Shown one piece after another: positions 30,617-38,779 of a stretch of DNA of 64,000 nucleotides (position 1 is its first letter; each line of letters opens with the position of its first letter). The stretch is taken from positions 248,001-312,000 of the forward strand of contig NZ_KB894097.1 in the NCBI RefSeq assembly GCF_000374305.1, written 5' to 3'. The stretch is from Actinomadura flavalba DSM 45200. GTDB taxonomy: Bacteria; Actinomycetota; Actinomycetes; Streptosporangiales; Streptosporangiaceae. The notes under the pieces are model-generated. The model did not search any database. It had not been told where the DNA came from and saw only the letters and a list, made by a program, of their open reading frames with translations. The position numbers were made by a program, and so were the translations under genes.

Positions 30617-32709
30617 GCGACGCCCGCCATCAGCCGCCGGACGAGCCGTTCCTCCACGAACAGCGCGAACGAGGCGTAGCCGCGCCAGATCCGCCGCCAC
30701 CGGGCGGCGACGACGTCGGCGCCCGCGTCGCGGCGCAGCAGGTCCAGGTGCGCGTCGATCGCCTCCACGGCCTGCCGGGCGTGCCCGGCCGACAGGTTGT
30801 CGATCGCCAGGTGCGCCTCCTCGTAGGAGACGTCGAAGCCGTGCGCGGCCAGCTTCTGCTTCTCGTGCAGCCGCAGCGCGCCGAGCCCGAACATCTCGAT
30901 GCCGAGGTTGTAGCCGAGGATCTCGGGGTGGCGGCTGTCGGGGAACAGCGCCAGGCAGAGCTGGTAGACGGCGAACCGGTAGCCGCCGTCGGGCAGCTCG
31001 CGCTGGTCCAGGAACTCTTCGGTCCGGATGTGCGGGAGCGTGACGCCCATGCTGGCCAGCACCTGCCCGATGAGCTGGATGTGGTTCTTGGGCACCTCGC
31101 CGCGGCCCATCTCGTCGGCGTGCACCGCGTACAGCATCGCCTCGCTGCGCCGGTGGTAGCGGCCGAGGACGCCGCTGCGGTGCGCCCACGCGCCGTCGAT
31201 GAGGCTGCCGAGCGCGAACCGCTTCTGCCCGGCGATCACGGCGTCGCGGCCGGGGATCTCCGCGAGCGGCACGTACGGATCGACGAGCTTCGTCCAGTAC
31301 AGGTTCTCGACGTGGGCCGACAGCGCCTCGGGCGAGTACTCGAAGAACGTCGCGTCGGTGTACTTGCCGCGCGCGCCGACGGTGAACAGCGCCTCGGACT
31401 GGTCCAGGACCTCCGCGACGTGGTCGCGGGCCAGGTCCAGCACGTTCGGGAACCGCTCGACGTTGACGAGCCGGTGGAAGAGGTGGCGTTCGTCCGCCGG
31501 GGCGGGCCCGCCCGTGACGACGCCGGGCGGCGCGGCGGACCGCAGCGCCTCCTCCCAGCGGGCGGCCGTCGCGTCGCCCGCCGCGCACGGCTCGAAGTCA
31601 AAGTCGGGCTCCTCGCCCGCCGCGACCGCCGCCTCCCACGCGGCGAGCGTCCGCGCCTCGGCCTCGTCGAACACGCCGAACATCGGGCCGCCGAACTTGG
31701 TGGCGCGGACGAACGGGCTGTCGCCGTCGCGGCGGCGCAGGTACTCCGAGTCGCGCAGCTCCCAGACGACCTGGCGGGCGTCCTCGTCCGCGAGCGCGTC
31801 CGACAGCAGCCGCCGCCCCACCCGCACCGGGCCGTGCTGGCGGCCCGCGAAAGGGGCGTGCCGCGCGACGATGCGGGTGACGTGGCCGTCCAGCGGCAGC
31901 GCCCGCTCCCAGGCGGCGACGTCCGCGAGCATCCCGACCAGCGCCGCTTCCAGCTCCAGGACGAGCCGGAACGCGGCGGTGGCGCGGGCGCGGTCGGCGC
32001 GCGGCGCCGACGCCCAGTACTCGGTGAGGATCGGCGCCGCGTCCGGTCCGGGCGGCGTGCCGAACAGCACGCCGTCGACGCCGAGCACGCGGAACGCGCA
32101 GTACACGCCGACGACCTCGGGCAGATGGCTCGCGGGCACCCGGCACAGCGCCAGGTGGAGGCAGGCGGCGACGACGGTGAGGCGCCGCGCCCCGGCGCGG
32201 TCGAGGAAGTCGGCGGCGTCCAGGTCGGGCAGCGTGACGCCGCGCTCCTCCAGCGCCCGGCGCCGGTGCGCGGCCGTGCTCCGCTCGGGCACGCCCCGGC
32301 CGCGCAGCGCGAAGTGCTGCTCCAGCAGCCGGTTGACGATCAGGGCGGGCTGGGTGGCGGGCTGGGACAGCGTGTCCAGCCAGCAGCCCTCCAGCAGTCC
32401 CACCGCCGCGCGCTCGCGGAGCGTCGCGGGGTCGCCGCGCAGATCGTCCAGCGTTCCGGCCAGGCCGTCGCGGACGGCCGCGGCCTCCGCCAGCAGCTCG
32501 GCGGCGGTCGCCGCCTCGCCGGGCTCGGGCAGGAACGCGGCCAGCACCCGGTGCGCCAGCAGGAACGTCGCCTCGGACTCGGGTTCGGAGACCAGCCGCC
32601 GGAACATCTCGCGCGGCTCGGTGACCGCCGCGCACTCCCGCACCGCCGCCGCGCCCGCCATGATCGGCGCGGTCGGCAGCGACGTCGTCAGATCGTCCAC
32701 GGCGGTCAC
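30613..32709 (-). CDS. large heme-oxygenase-like diiron (iron-containing redox) protein, tandem domains
   Basis: 698 residues, roughly twice the usual HDO size. The C-terminal half (about 370-698) has metal-ligand-like motifs of the iron-containing redox enzyme family: HADEMGRGEVPKNHIQ and SYEEAHLAIDNLSAGHA. The N-terminal half looks like a diverged copy: LLEGCWLDTL...RLLEQHFALRGRG mirrors SLIDGAWAHR...AVHADEMGRGE, and LPEVVGVYCAFRVLGV mirrors HPEILGYNLGIEMFGL, but the ligand residues are lost. GTG 32709 overlaps the SGNH stop. HDOs use diiron and O2 for N-oxygenation, N-N or C-C cleavage and desaturation, so this is a prime candidate for the key oxidation of the hydrazine. Confidence 0.82.
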   Translation of the reverse strand: MTAVDDLTTSLPTAPIMAGAAAVRECAAVTEPREMFRRLVSEPESEATFLLAHRVLAAFLPEPGEAATAAELLAEAAAVRDGLAGTLDDLRGDPATLRERAAVGLLEGCWLDTLSQPATQPALIVNRLLEQHFALRGRGVPERSTAAHRRRALEERGVTLPDLDAADFLDRAGARRLTVVAACLHLALCRVPASHLPEVVGVYCAFRVLGVDGVLFGTPPGPDAAPILTEYWASAPRADRARATAAFRLVLELEAALVGMLADVAAWERALPLDGHVTRIVARHAPFAGRQHGPVRVGRRLLSDALADEDARQVVWELRDSEYLRRRDGDSPFVRATKFGGPMFGVFDEAEARTLAAWEAAVAAGEEPDFDFEPCAAGDATAARWEEALRSAAPPGVVTGGPAPADERHLFHRLVNVERFPNVLDLARDHVAEVLDQSEALFTVGARGKYTDATFFEYSPEALSAHVENLYWTKLVDPYVPLAEIPGRDAVIAGQKRFALGSLIDGAWAHRSGVLGRYHRRSEAMLYAVHADEMGRGEVPKNHIQLIGQVLASMGVTLPHIRTEEFLDQRELPDGGYRFAVYQLCLALFPDSRHPEILGYNLGIEMFGLGALRLHEKQKLAAHGFDVSYEEAHLAIDNLSAGHARQAVEAIDAHLDLLRRDAGADVVAARWRRIWRGYASFALFVEERLVRRLMAGVA

Positions 32710-33386
32710 CCCGTGCCGTTCAGGGCGGCCAGCCGCCGCGCGAGCGCGCGCATCTTGTGGGCGGCGGCGAACGCCTGCCCGCGCGCGTTCAGGTGCAGGC
32801 GGTCGCTGCTGTAGATGCCCGTGTCGGTGCTCAGCGGATGGTCGGTGAAGTGCACGTACACCGCGCCCAGCTCGTCCGACAGTTCCTCGGTGAGCTTGGC
32901 CAGCACCCGCGTGTTGTCCGAGACGTACCGCTCGAACTTGGCCGGGACGAGCCCGGCCTTGGTGATGTCGAGCATCCCGAACGTCACGACGTCCGCGCCC
33001 GCGTCGCGGAGCGGTCCCACGATGCCCGCCAGTTCCGCGCGGACGGCGTCGGGGGTGAAGCCCGGCCGCAGCATGTCGTTGCCGCCGCACATCACGAACG
33101 CCAGGTCGGGCTGGAACTCCAGCGCCGGGGCGAGCTGCGTCTCCCGGACCTCGGCGGCGACCAGGTCGCGGACGCCGAGGTTCAGCGCGGTGAAGTCCGG
33201 GTTCAGCCGCGCCAGCACCTCTTCGATCCGGTCGGACCAGGACAGGTCGCGGTAGCCGGGCGCCGCCTCCCTGATCCCGGCCGCGACGCTGTCCCCGAGC
33301 GTGACCATGCGGCGCCACGGCGCCCCGGCCAGCAGTTCGACGGCGGCGTCGGTGGTCAGCGCGTACTCGTCGGTCGTCTCATCCAT
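32706..33386 (-). CDS. SGNH/GDSL-family hydrolase
   Basis: 226 residues with block I VTLGDSVAAGI (nucleophile Ser near 33), a block III GGND motif in FVMCGGNDMLRPG near 100 and a C-terminal DRLHLNARGQ block V carrying the catalytic Asp and His. There is no signal peptide, so it is cytosolic, unlike secreted lipases of the family. Within the operon it overlaps the diiron gene by eight bases and the HDO gene by four. It may act as a thioesterase or acyltransferase releasing the product from a carrier protein or removing a protecting acyl group. Confidence 0.88.
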   Translation of the reverse strand: MDETTDEYALTTDAAVELLAGAPWRRMVTLGDSVAAGIREAAPGYRDLSWSDRIEEVLARLNPDFTALNLGVRDLVAAEVRETQLAPALEFQPDLAFVMCGGNDMLRPGFTPDAVRAELAGIVGPLRDAGADVVTFGMLDITKAGLVPAKFERYVSDNTRVLAKLTEELSDELGAVYVHFTDHPLSTDTGIYSSDRLHLNARGQAFAAAHKMRALARRLAALNGTG

Positions 33387-34506
33387 CGTTGGCCTCCTGC
33401 CGGGCGTCCCGGCGGTCGTCGTCGTTCTCTCCGCGGGCGATCACGTCCGCGACCTCGCGGGAGCGGCCGAGCATCTCCATCCGGGCGATCTCCTCGGCGA
33501 TGCGCTCGTCCTCCGCGCTGATCTCCGCACCGTCGAGCTGGCTGAAGCCGAGCACGCCGAGCCGGGTCAGGCCCTCCTGCATCCGGGGGCCGAACAGGTT
33601 GATGTCGCGCAGCGTCGGAACGATCCGGGAGAAGAGGCGGCGGCGGAACTCGCGCATGGCGGGCGACCGGCGCGCCAGCCGGATGCACTCGTCGGCGCCG
33701 TAGTCCAGGTGGCGCCACATCTCCTCGCCCGCGAACCGGTCCCGCAGCGACCAGCACGCCTCCAGCGCGAACTCCTCGCGCTCGCGCAGCTCGGACGACG
33801 ACAGCTCGCGGTAGTAGTCGCGCAGCGCCAGCCGCCCGAACGCGACGTGCCGCGCCTCGTCCTGGAGGACGTAGGCGTTCAGCGCCCGCGCGAGCGGGTC
33901 GCGGACCCGGTCGCGCTGGATGCTGAACGACGCCAGCGCCAGCCCCTCGATCATCACCTGCATGCCGAGGTAGGTGATGTCCCAGCGCTCGTCGCGGATG
34001 ATCGTGTCGAGCAGGTCGCGGAGCCCGGTCGACAGCCCGTACCGGATGCCGATCTTGGTGTTGAGCATCCGCTGGTAGACCTCGACGTGCCGCGCCTCGT
34101 CCATGACCTGCGTCGCCGCGTAGAACTTGGCGTCCAGGTCGGGGACGGTCTGCACGACCTTCGACGAGCAGATCAGCGCGCCCTGCTCGCCGTGCAGGAA
34201 CTGCGAGTACAGCCAGCCCGCCATGTGCCGCCGGACCGTGGTCTTCTCCCGCTCGGGCAGGTCGCGCCACAGGTCCGAGTCGGAGATCCACACGAACTCG
34301 TCGGGCAGGCCCAGCGGATCGTCGGGGTCCACCTCGTGGGACCAGTCCAGCCGCAGTTCGGCGTCCCACTGCCGCTGCTTGCCCTTGCGGTACAGGTTGA
34401 GCAGCCGTTCGTTGCCGCCGTCGTAGTCCCAGGTGAACCGGGTGTCGCCGCCGGTGCCGATCGCCCAGTCCGGCAGCGCGCCGCCGATGATCTCCGGTGT
34501 CTCCAT
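33379..34506 (-). CDS. ferritin-like diiron oxygenase
   Basis: 375 residues. Two half-sites of a carboxylate-bridged diiron centre are visible: FLHGEQGAL with VMDEARHVEVYQRML, and EGLALASF with YVLQDEARHVAFG. This is the E...EARH twice pattern of the R2/AurF/desaturase superfamily. The C-terminal 50 residues are charged and probably extended. Its ATG shares one base with the transglutaminase-like stop (TGATG). Relatives oxidise amines to nitroso or nitro groups, desaturate acyl-ACPs or cleave aldehydes. In this context N-oxidation of a hydrazine, or oxidation of the second carrier-bound chain, is the likely role. The exact subfamily was not resolvable by eye. Confidence 0.85.
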   Translation of the reverse strand: METPEIIGGALPDWAIGTGGDTRFTWDYDGGNERLLNLYRKGKQRQWDAELRLDWSHEVDPDDPLGLPDEFVWISDSDLWRDLPEREKTTVRRHMAGWLYSQFLHGEQGALICSSKVVQTVPDLDAKFYAATQVMDEARHVEVYQRMLNTKIGIRYGLSTGLRDLLDTIIRDERWDITYLGMQVMIEGLALASFSIQRDRVRDPLARALNAYVLQDEARHVAFGRLALRDYYRELSSSELREREEFALEACWSLRDRFAGEEMWRHLDYGADECIRLARRSPAMREFRRRLFSRIVPTLRDINLFGPRMQEGLTRLGVLGFSQLDGAEISAEDERIAEEIARMEMLGRSREVADVIARGENDDDRRDARQEANDG

Positions 34507-35480
34507 CAGATGCTCCTGCTCGTCACTGGACTGGCCTGCGCGGCGACGGCGCGCGCGGTGACGGCGCCGAACGCCCACTGGGGCGCGGCCGTGCCGTCGG
34601 GTGCGGCGATCAGCGGCGCGTTCTCCTCGGCCGCGCACGGCAGCAGCCGGTTGAGCCGTCCGCCCCGGCAGGCGGCGCGGAAGGCCGCCGCGTTGCCGCG
34701 CGCGTGGGTCGCGCCGAGGTGGGCGAAGACCGGGTCCAGGCAGCGCCAGGCGCCGTCCTCCCACACCTCGGTCCACGCGTGGTCGTTGCCGATCGGCCCG
34801 AGCAGCAGGCCCCGGCGGGTCCGCGCCCGGTATCCCGCCCGGCGCAGCCGGTCGGTCAGGACGCGGGCCGCGACGACGCAGTCCGCGACGCCGAGCGTCC
34901 AGGCGCGGCCGGGCGCGGCGCGCAGCCGCTCCCCGATCGCCTGGTAGACGACCTCGCTCGCGCTCAGCGGGCCGAGGACGTCGTCGAACAGGCGCTGCAC
35001 GGCGGGGTCTCCGACGCGGTGGTCGTCGCCGGTGATCCGGACCCGGGCCCGGTACGGGCCGTCCTGGCGTCCGTCGGGGCCGGGGTCGACGCCGTCCTGG
35101 TCGAGCGCGCGGACGCCGTCGGCGGTCAGGTCCGGGACGGCGTACCGCCAGGACGCGCCGCGCGGGTCCGCGACCGGGCGCACGGCGACCGTCCACTCCA
35201 GCGGCGTGTGCCAGCCGTCCGGGTCGCCCGCCGCGAACCGCATGAGCAGCCGCTGCGCCAGCTCCGGCACGGTCATCCCGGTGCCCTGGCGCAGCGCCGT
35301 GTTGACGACGTCGCTGTAGTCGAACAGCGGGCCGTGGTCGGCGTCGCGGCGGTGCTGGAGCCCGGCGGCGGCCAGTTCGTCCGCCACCTCGGGCCCGGCG
35401 CGCAGCAGCTCGGCGGCCTCGGCCCCGGTGGTGTCGAAGACCGCGAGGTCCCCGGGGGTCTGCCGGAACGGAAGCCTCAC
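34506..35480 (-). CDS. transglutaminase-like cysteine protein
   Basis: A 324-residue protein with a C-terminal papain-like transglutaminase core. The Cys is in LGVADCVVAARVLTDRLRRAGY near 200, the His in GNDHAWTEVWEDG near 237 and the Asp in RCLDPVFAHLG near 252. GTG 35480 overlaps the carrier-protein stop (GTGA); reading further upstream runs into that gene. In andrimid biosynthesis a transglutaminase homologue (AdmF) forms an amide between two carrier-bound substrates. The position here, directly beside carrier protein 2 and an FAAL, fits a similar amide-forming step joining the acyl chain and the hydrazine or amine. Confidence 0.8.
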   Translation of the reverse strand: MRLPFRQTPGDLAVFDTTGAEAAELLRAGPEVADELAAAGLQHRRDADHGPLFDYSDVVNTALRQGTGMTVPELAQRLLMRFAAGDPDGWHTPLEWTVAVRPVADPRGASWRYAVPDLTADGVRALDQDGVDPGPDGRQDGPYRARVRITGDDHRVGDPAVQRLFDDVLGPLSASEVVYQAIGERLRAAPGRAWTLGVADCVVAARVLTDRLRRAGYRARTRRGLLLGPIGNDHAWTEVWEDGAWRCLDPVFAHLGATHARGNAAAFRAACRGGRLNRLLPCAAEENAPLIAAPDGTAAPQWAFGAVTARAVAAQASPVTSRSI

Positions 35481-35713
35481 ACCAGCTCCGTCACCAGGCC
35501 GGCCAGCTCCCGCGGCGTGGACGCCGAGAACGCCACGTCGTCGGGGATCGTGACGTCGAGGGCGTCCTCGACGTCCACGACGACGTGCAGCATCACGACG
35601 GACTCCATGGCGGGGAGGTCGCGCAGCGGCGCGTCCGGGTCGATCTCCGCCGCCGGGATTCCCAGCCGCTTCCCCAGCGCTTCCAGCACGGCCTGCTCGG
35701 CGTTCCCGTTCAT
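35477..35713 (-). CDS. acyl carrier protein 2
   Basis: A 78-residue acidic carrier protein. The pantetheine Ser is in LPAMESVVMLHVVVDVED (Ser near 38; MES instead of DSL). It is flanked by a LEALGKRLGI helix and a TPRELAGLVTELV C-terminal helix. It overlaps the FAAL stop and the transglutaminase-like start by four bases each, indicating coupled synthesis. It is distinct from carrier protein 1, implying a second acyl line in the pathway. Confidence 0.88.
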   Translation of the reverse strand: MNGNAEQAVLEALGKRLGIPAAEIDPDAPLRDLPAMESVVMLHVVVDVEDALDVTIPDDVAFSASTPRELAGLVTELV

Positions 35714-37320
35714 TCCGCAATCCCCTTATCGGTCGTGACCTGCGTGTAGAGCTCCCGGGCCGCCTGGCGGCGGACCTTGCCGGAGCTGGTCTGCGGGATG
35801 GTGCGCGGCGCCACGGTGAAGACCCGCGCCACGCCCGGCCCGAGGTCGGCGTTCACGGCCTTCTCCAGCCGCTGCGCCAGTTCCCGCGCCGCCGCGCCCT
35901 CCAGCGACGTCTCGACGAGCACGGCCAGGTGCTCGTCGCCGTCGCCCCCGGCCTCCAGGGCGGCGCAGCGCCGGACCCCCGCGTCCGGGACGCGCCGGAC
36001 GATCTCCTCGACGTCCTCGGCGTAGTAGTTGCGGCCGTGGACGATCGCCATGTCCTTGAGGCGGCCGGTGACGTACAGGTCGCCCTCGCGCACGAACCCG
36101 AGGTCGCCGGTGCGCAGCCAGCCGTCGTCGGTGAACGGCTGGCGCTCGCGGGGCAGGCCGAGGTACTCCGTCATGACGGCGTCGCCGCGGATCTGGATCT
36201 CACCGACGTGGCCGTCGCCGGGCGCGTCGATCCGCAGGTCGATGCCCGGCACGGCGGGTCCGTGGCCGACCAGGACGCGCGCGGCGGGGTCCTCCTCGGG
36301 GACGACGCCGATCCGGTCCCCGAGCCCGAGGCGGTGCCGGTCCACCGCGAGCGCGGCGGGCCGCGCCTCCAGGTCGGGCCACGCGACGAGCAGCGTCGCC
36401 TCGGCCATGCCGTAGCAGGGCTGCATCGCCTCGGCGCGGTAGCCCGCCGGGGCGAACGTGGCGGTGAACCGCTCGATGGTGCGCCGCTGGACGGGCTCGG
36501 CGCCGTTGAAGGTGAGCCGCCAGCGCGACAGGTCCAGGCCGTCCGGCAGGCCGTCGCGGACCGACTCGGTGATGAGGTCGTAGGCGAAGTTCGGCATGGG
36601 CACGGCGGTGGTGGGCGACGCGGCGCAGCTCACCAGCCATTCGCGGGTGCGGCGCGCGAACAGGGTGGTCGGCCACAGGCAGACCGCCGCGCCCTTGAAG
36701 AACGAGCTGAGCAGGCTGAACAGGCCCATGTCGTGGAAGAGGGGCAGCCAGACGCCCATGCAGTCGTCGTCGGTCCACCGCAGGCTGTCGGTGATGACGG
36801 TGAGCCCGGCGGCGACGTTGTCCGCCGTCAGCGCGACGCCCTTCGGCTGCGACGTGCTGCCCGAGGTGTACTGGATCACCGCGTAGGGGTCGGTGCCCTC
36901 GGGGACCGGTCCGGCGGCGTCCGGAACGTCGGTGATGTCGACGACGTCGACGTCCGGCAGCGCCTCCCGCAGCGCGGGGATCAGCCGTTCCACCGACGCG
37001 TCGACCAGCAGCGTGCCCAGGCCCGCGTCGGCGGCGATGCGGCGGACGTGCGCGAGGTAGTTCTCGATCCCGCCGAACGCGACGGGCAGCGCGATGGGGA
37101 CGGCGGCCGTCCCGGCGCGCAGGCAGGCGAGCAGGCCGCGCACCCACGGCTCGCCGTTCTGCATGAGCAGCCCGGCGCGGCCGGGGGCGGTCAGCCGGGC
37201 GGCGGTGCGCTCGGCGTCGTCGAGGAGGCGGCGCATCGGCACCGAGCGGTCCTCGGCGGGGAGGTGGAGGACGGTTCGCGGTCCTGCGGCGGCATGCAGG
37301 ACAGCCCAAAGTGATCGCAT
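35710..37320 (-). CDS. fatty acyl-AMP ligase (FAAL-type)
   Basis: A 536-residue ANL enzyme. YAVIQYTSGSTSQPKGVALT (about 145-165), the FAAL-typical GVWLPLFHDMGLFSLLSSFFKGAAVCLWPT, LTFNGAEPVQRRTIERF and CYGMAEATLLVAW together mark the fatty acyl-AMP ligase group rather than CoA ligases. The C-terminus has LKDMAIVHGRNYYAEDVEEIVR and TSSGKVRRQAARELY. It should adenylate a fatty or other carboxylic acid and load it on carrier protein 2, whose gene overlaps its stop. ATG 37320 lies 40 bases past the transporter stop. This provides the second building block of the hydrazine cluster. Confidence 0.9.
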   Translation of the reverse strand: MRSLWAVLHAAAGPRTVLHLPAEDRSVPMRRLLDDAERTAARLTAPGRAGLLMQNGEPWVRGLLACLRAGTAAVPIALPVAFGGIENYLAHVRRIAADAGLGTLLVDASVERLIPALREALPDVDVVDITDVPDAAGPVPEGTDPYAVIQYTSGSTSQPKGVALTADNVAAGLTVITDSLRWTDDDCMGVWLPLFHDMGLFSLLSSFFKGAAVCLWPTTLFARRTREWLVSCAASPTTAVPMPNFAYDLITESVRDGLPDGLDLSRWRLTFNGAEPVQRRTIERFTATFAPAGYRAEAMQPCYGMAEATLLVAWPDLEARPAALAVDRHRLGLGDRIGVVPEEDPAARVLVGHGPAVPGIDLRIDAPGDGHVGEIQIRGDAVMTEYLGLPRERQPFTDDGWLRTGDLGFVREGDLYVTGRLKDMAIVHGRNYYAEDVEEIVRRVPDAGVRRCAALEAGGDGDEHLAVLVETSLEGAAARELAQRLEKAVNADLGPGVARVFTVAPRTIPQTSSGKVRRQAARELYTQVTTDKGIAE

Positions 37321-37360
37321 GGTTTCCCTTGGGAGAGGAGGTTCGCGTGGTGGGGCCGGG

Positions 37361-38779
37361 TCAGCGCGCGGGCGCGGGCGCCGGCGCGGTGCGCAGCAGT
37401 GCCAGGCCGCCGAGGGCGGCGACGGCGCTCATGACCGCGGTGAACAGGAAGATCGAGCGGAAGGCGGCGCTTCCGGTGCCGGTGGCGGCGGCCACCGAGA
37501 TCATCGCGACGCCGGCGACGCCGAACGCGCCGCCGACCTGGCGGATCGCGTTGTGCAGGCCGGTGCCGGTCGCGAAGCGGGCCGGGGGGACGGCCAGCGC
37601 GGCCGTGGAGTTGAGGCCGGTGAGCGTCAGGCCGATGCCGGTGCCGCCCAGGAGGCCGGTGGCGAGCCAGAGCGGCAGGAAGGCGGGCCGGTCGGTGAGC
37701 GCGAGCCACAGCCAGACGGCGTTCGCCGTGAACAGCACCATGCCGACGCTGACGGCGGCGCGCTGGAGCCCGCGGCGGCGGATGCGGGCGATGCCGATCG
37801 CCGCGACGGCGGAGGCGAACGCGCCGGGCGTGACGGCCAGGCCCGCCTTGAGGATGGAGTAGTCCCAGACGGTCGCGACGAACAGCGGCGTGGCCAGCAG
37901 CCAGGCGAACATCGCGACGGCCGTGGGGAACGCGACGAGGTTCGCGATGCGGAAGTCGCGGCTGCGCCACAGGTCGAACTCGACGGCGGGCGCCGCGTGC
38001 GAGCGCGAGCGGAACAGGGCGGCGGCGATGAGCAGCGGACCGGCGACGGTGAACAGCAGCGTCCCCGGCGCGGTCCAGCCCCAGTGCTCGCCGTTGGTGA
38101 GGCCGAGGACGAGCGCGCCGACCCCGGCGGTGAGCAGGGCGGTGCCCGCGAGGTCGGGCAGGCGGTGCGTCCGGCGCTGGTCGGGGCCGAGCGTCCGCGC
38201 CGCCGCCCAGACGATGGCGAGCGCGAGCGGCACGTTGATCATGAAGACGGCGCGCCAGTTCACCGCGTCGATGAGCAGGCTGCCGAGCACGGGACCGGCG
38301 GCGGCGGCGAGCGAGCCCGCCGCGCCCCAGGCGCCGAGCGCGCGCAGGCGGCGCTCCGGCGGCGTCTCGTGCAGCAGGACCGCGAGCGCCGCCGGGATCA
38401 TGCCGCCGGCGAACGCGCCCTGCGCGGCGCGGGCGGCGATGAGGACGGGCAGGTTCGGCGCGAGCGCGCACAGCGCGGAGGCCACGGCGAAGCCCGTGGT
38501 CGCGACGAGGAGCTGACGGCGGCGGCCGACCACGTCGGAGAGGCGTCCGGCGGGGATCAGCAGGGCGGCGAACAGGATGGCGTAGGCGGTGATCACCCAG
38601 GAGAGGCCGGTGGTGGACGCCTCGGGGAAGCTCGCCCGCATCGGCGCGAACGCGATGTTCACGACCGTGGTGTCGAGGTAGGCCAGGAATACCGTTCCAC
38701 AGGAAAGGGCGAGAACAGTTCCCGTGCGACGGTCCGGAACGGGTGAGGCTTCGTCTTCTAATTCCTTCGACTGGGACAC
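37361..38779 (-). CDS. MFS drug exporter, DHA2 family
   Basis: 472 residues with about 14 predicted membrane segments beginning at GTVLALSCGTVFLAYLDTTVVNIA. The DTTVVNIA motif, WVITAYAILFAALLIPAGRLSDVVGRR and RAAQGAFAGGMIPAALAVL are hallmarks of the 14-TM DHA2 antiporters. It is the first gene of the minus-strand operon and probably exports the product, conferring self-resistance. It starts at GTG 38779. Codon 7 is TTA (38759-38761), so translation of the lead gene would require the rare bldA-type tRNA. A 560-base regulatory region lies upstream. Confidence 0.92.
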   Translation of the reverse strand: MSQSKELEDEASPVPDRRTGTVLALSCGTVFLAYLDTTVVNIAFAPMRASFPEASTTGLSWVITAYAILFAALLIPAGRLSDVVGRRRQLLVATTGFAVASALCALAPNLPVLIAARAAQGAFAGGMIPAALAVLLHETPPERRLRALGAWGAAGSLAAAAGPVLGSLLIDAVNWRAVFMINVPLALAIVWAAARTLGPDQRRTHRLPDLAGTALLTAGVGALVLGLTNGEHWGWTAPGTLLFTVAGPLLIAAALFRSRSHAAPAVEFDLWRSRDFRIANLVAFPTAVAMFAWLLATPLFVATVWDYSILKAGLAVTPGAFASAVAAIGIARIRRRGLQRAAVSVGMVLFTANAVWLWLALTDRPAFLPLWLATGLLGGTGIGLTLTGLNSTAALAVPPARFATGTGLHNAIRQVGGAFGVAGVAMISVAAATGTGSAAFRSIFLFTAVMSAVAALGGLALLRTAPAPAPAR

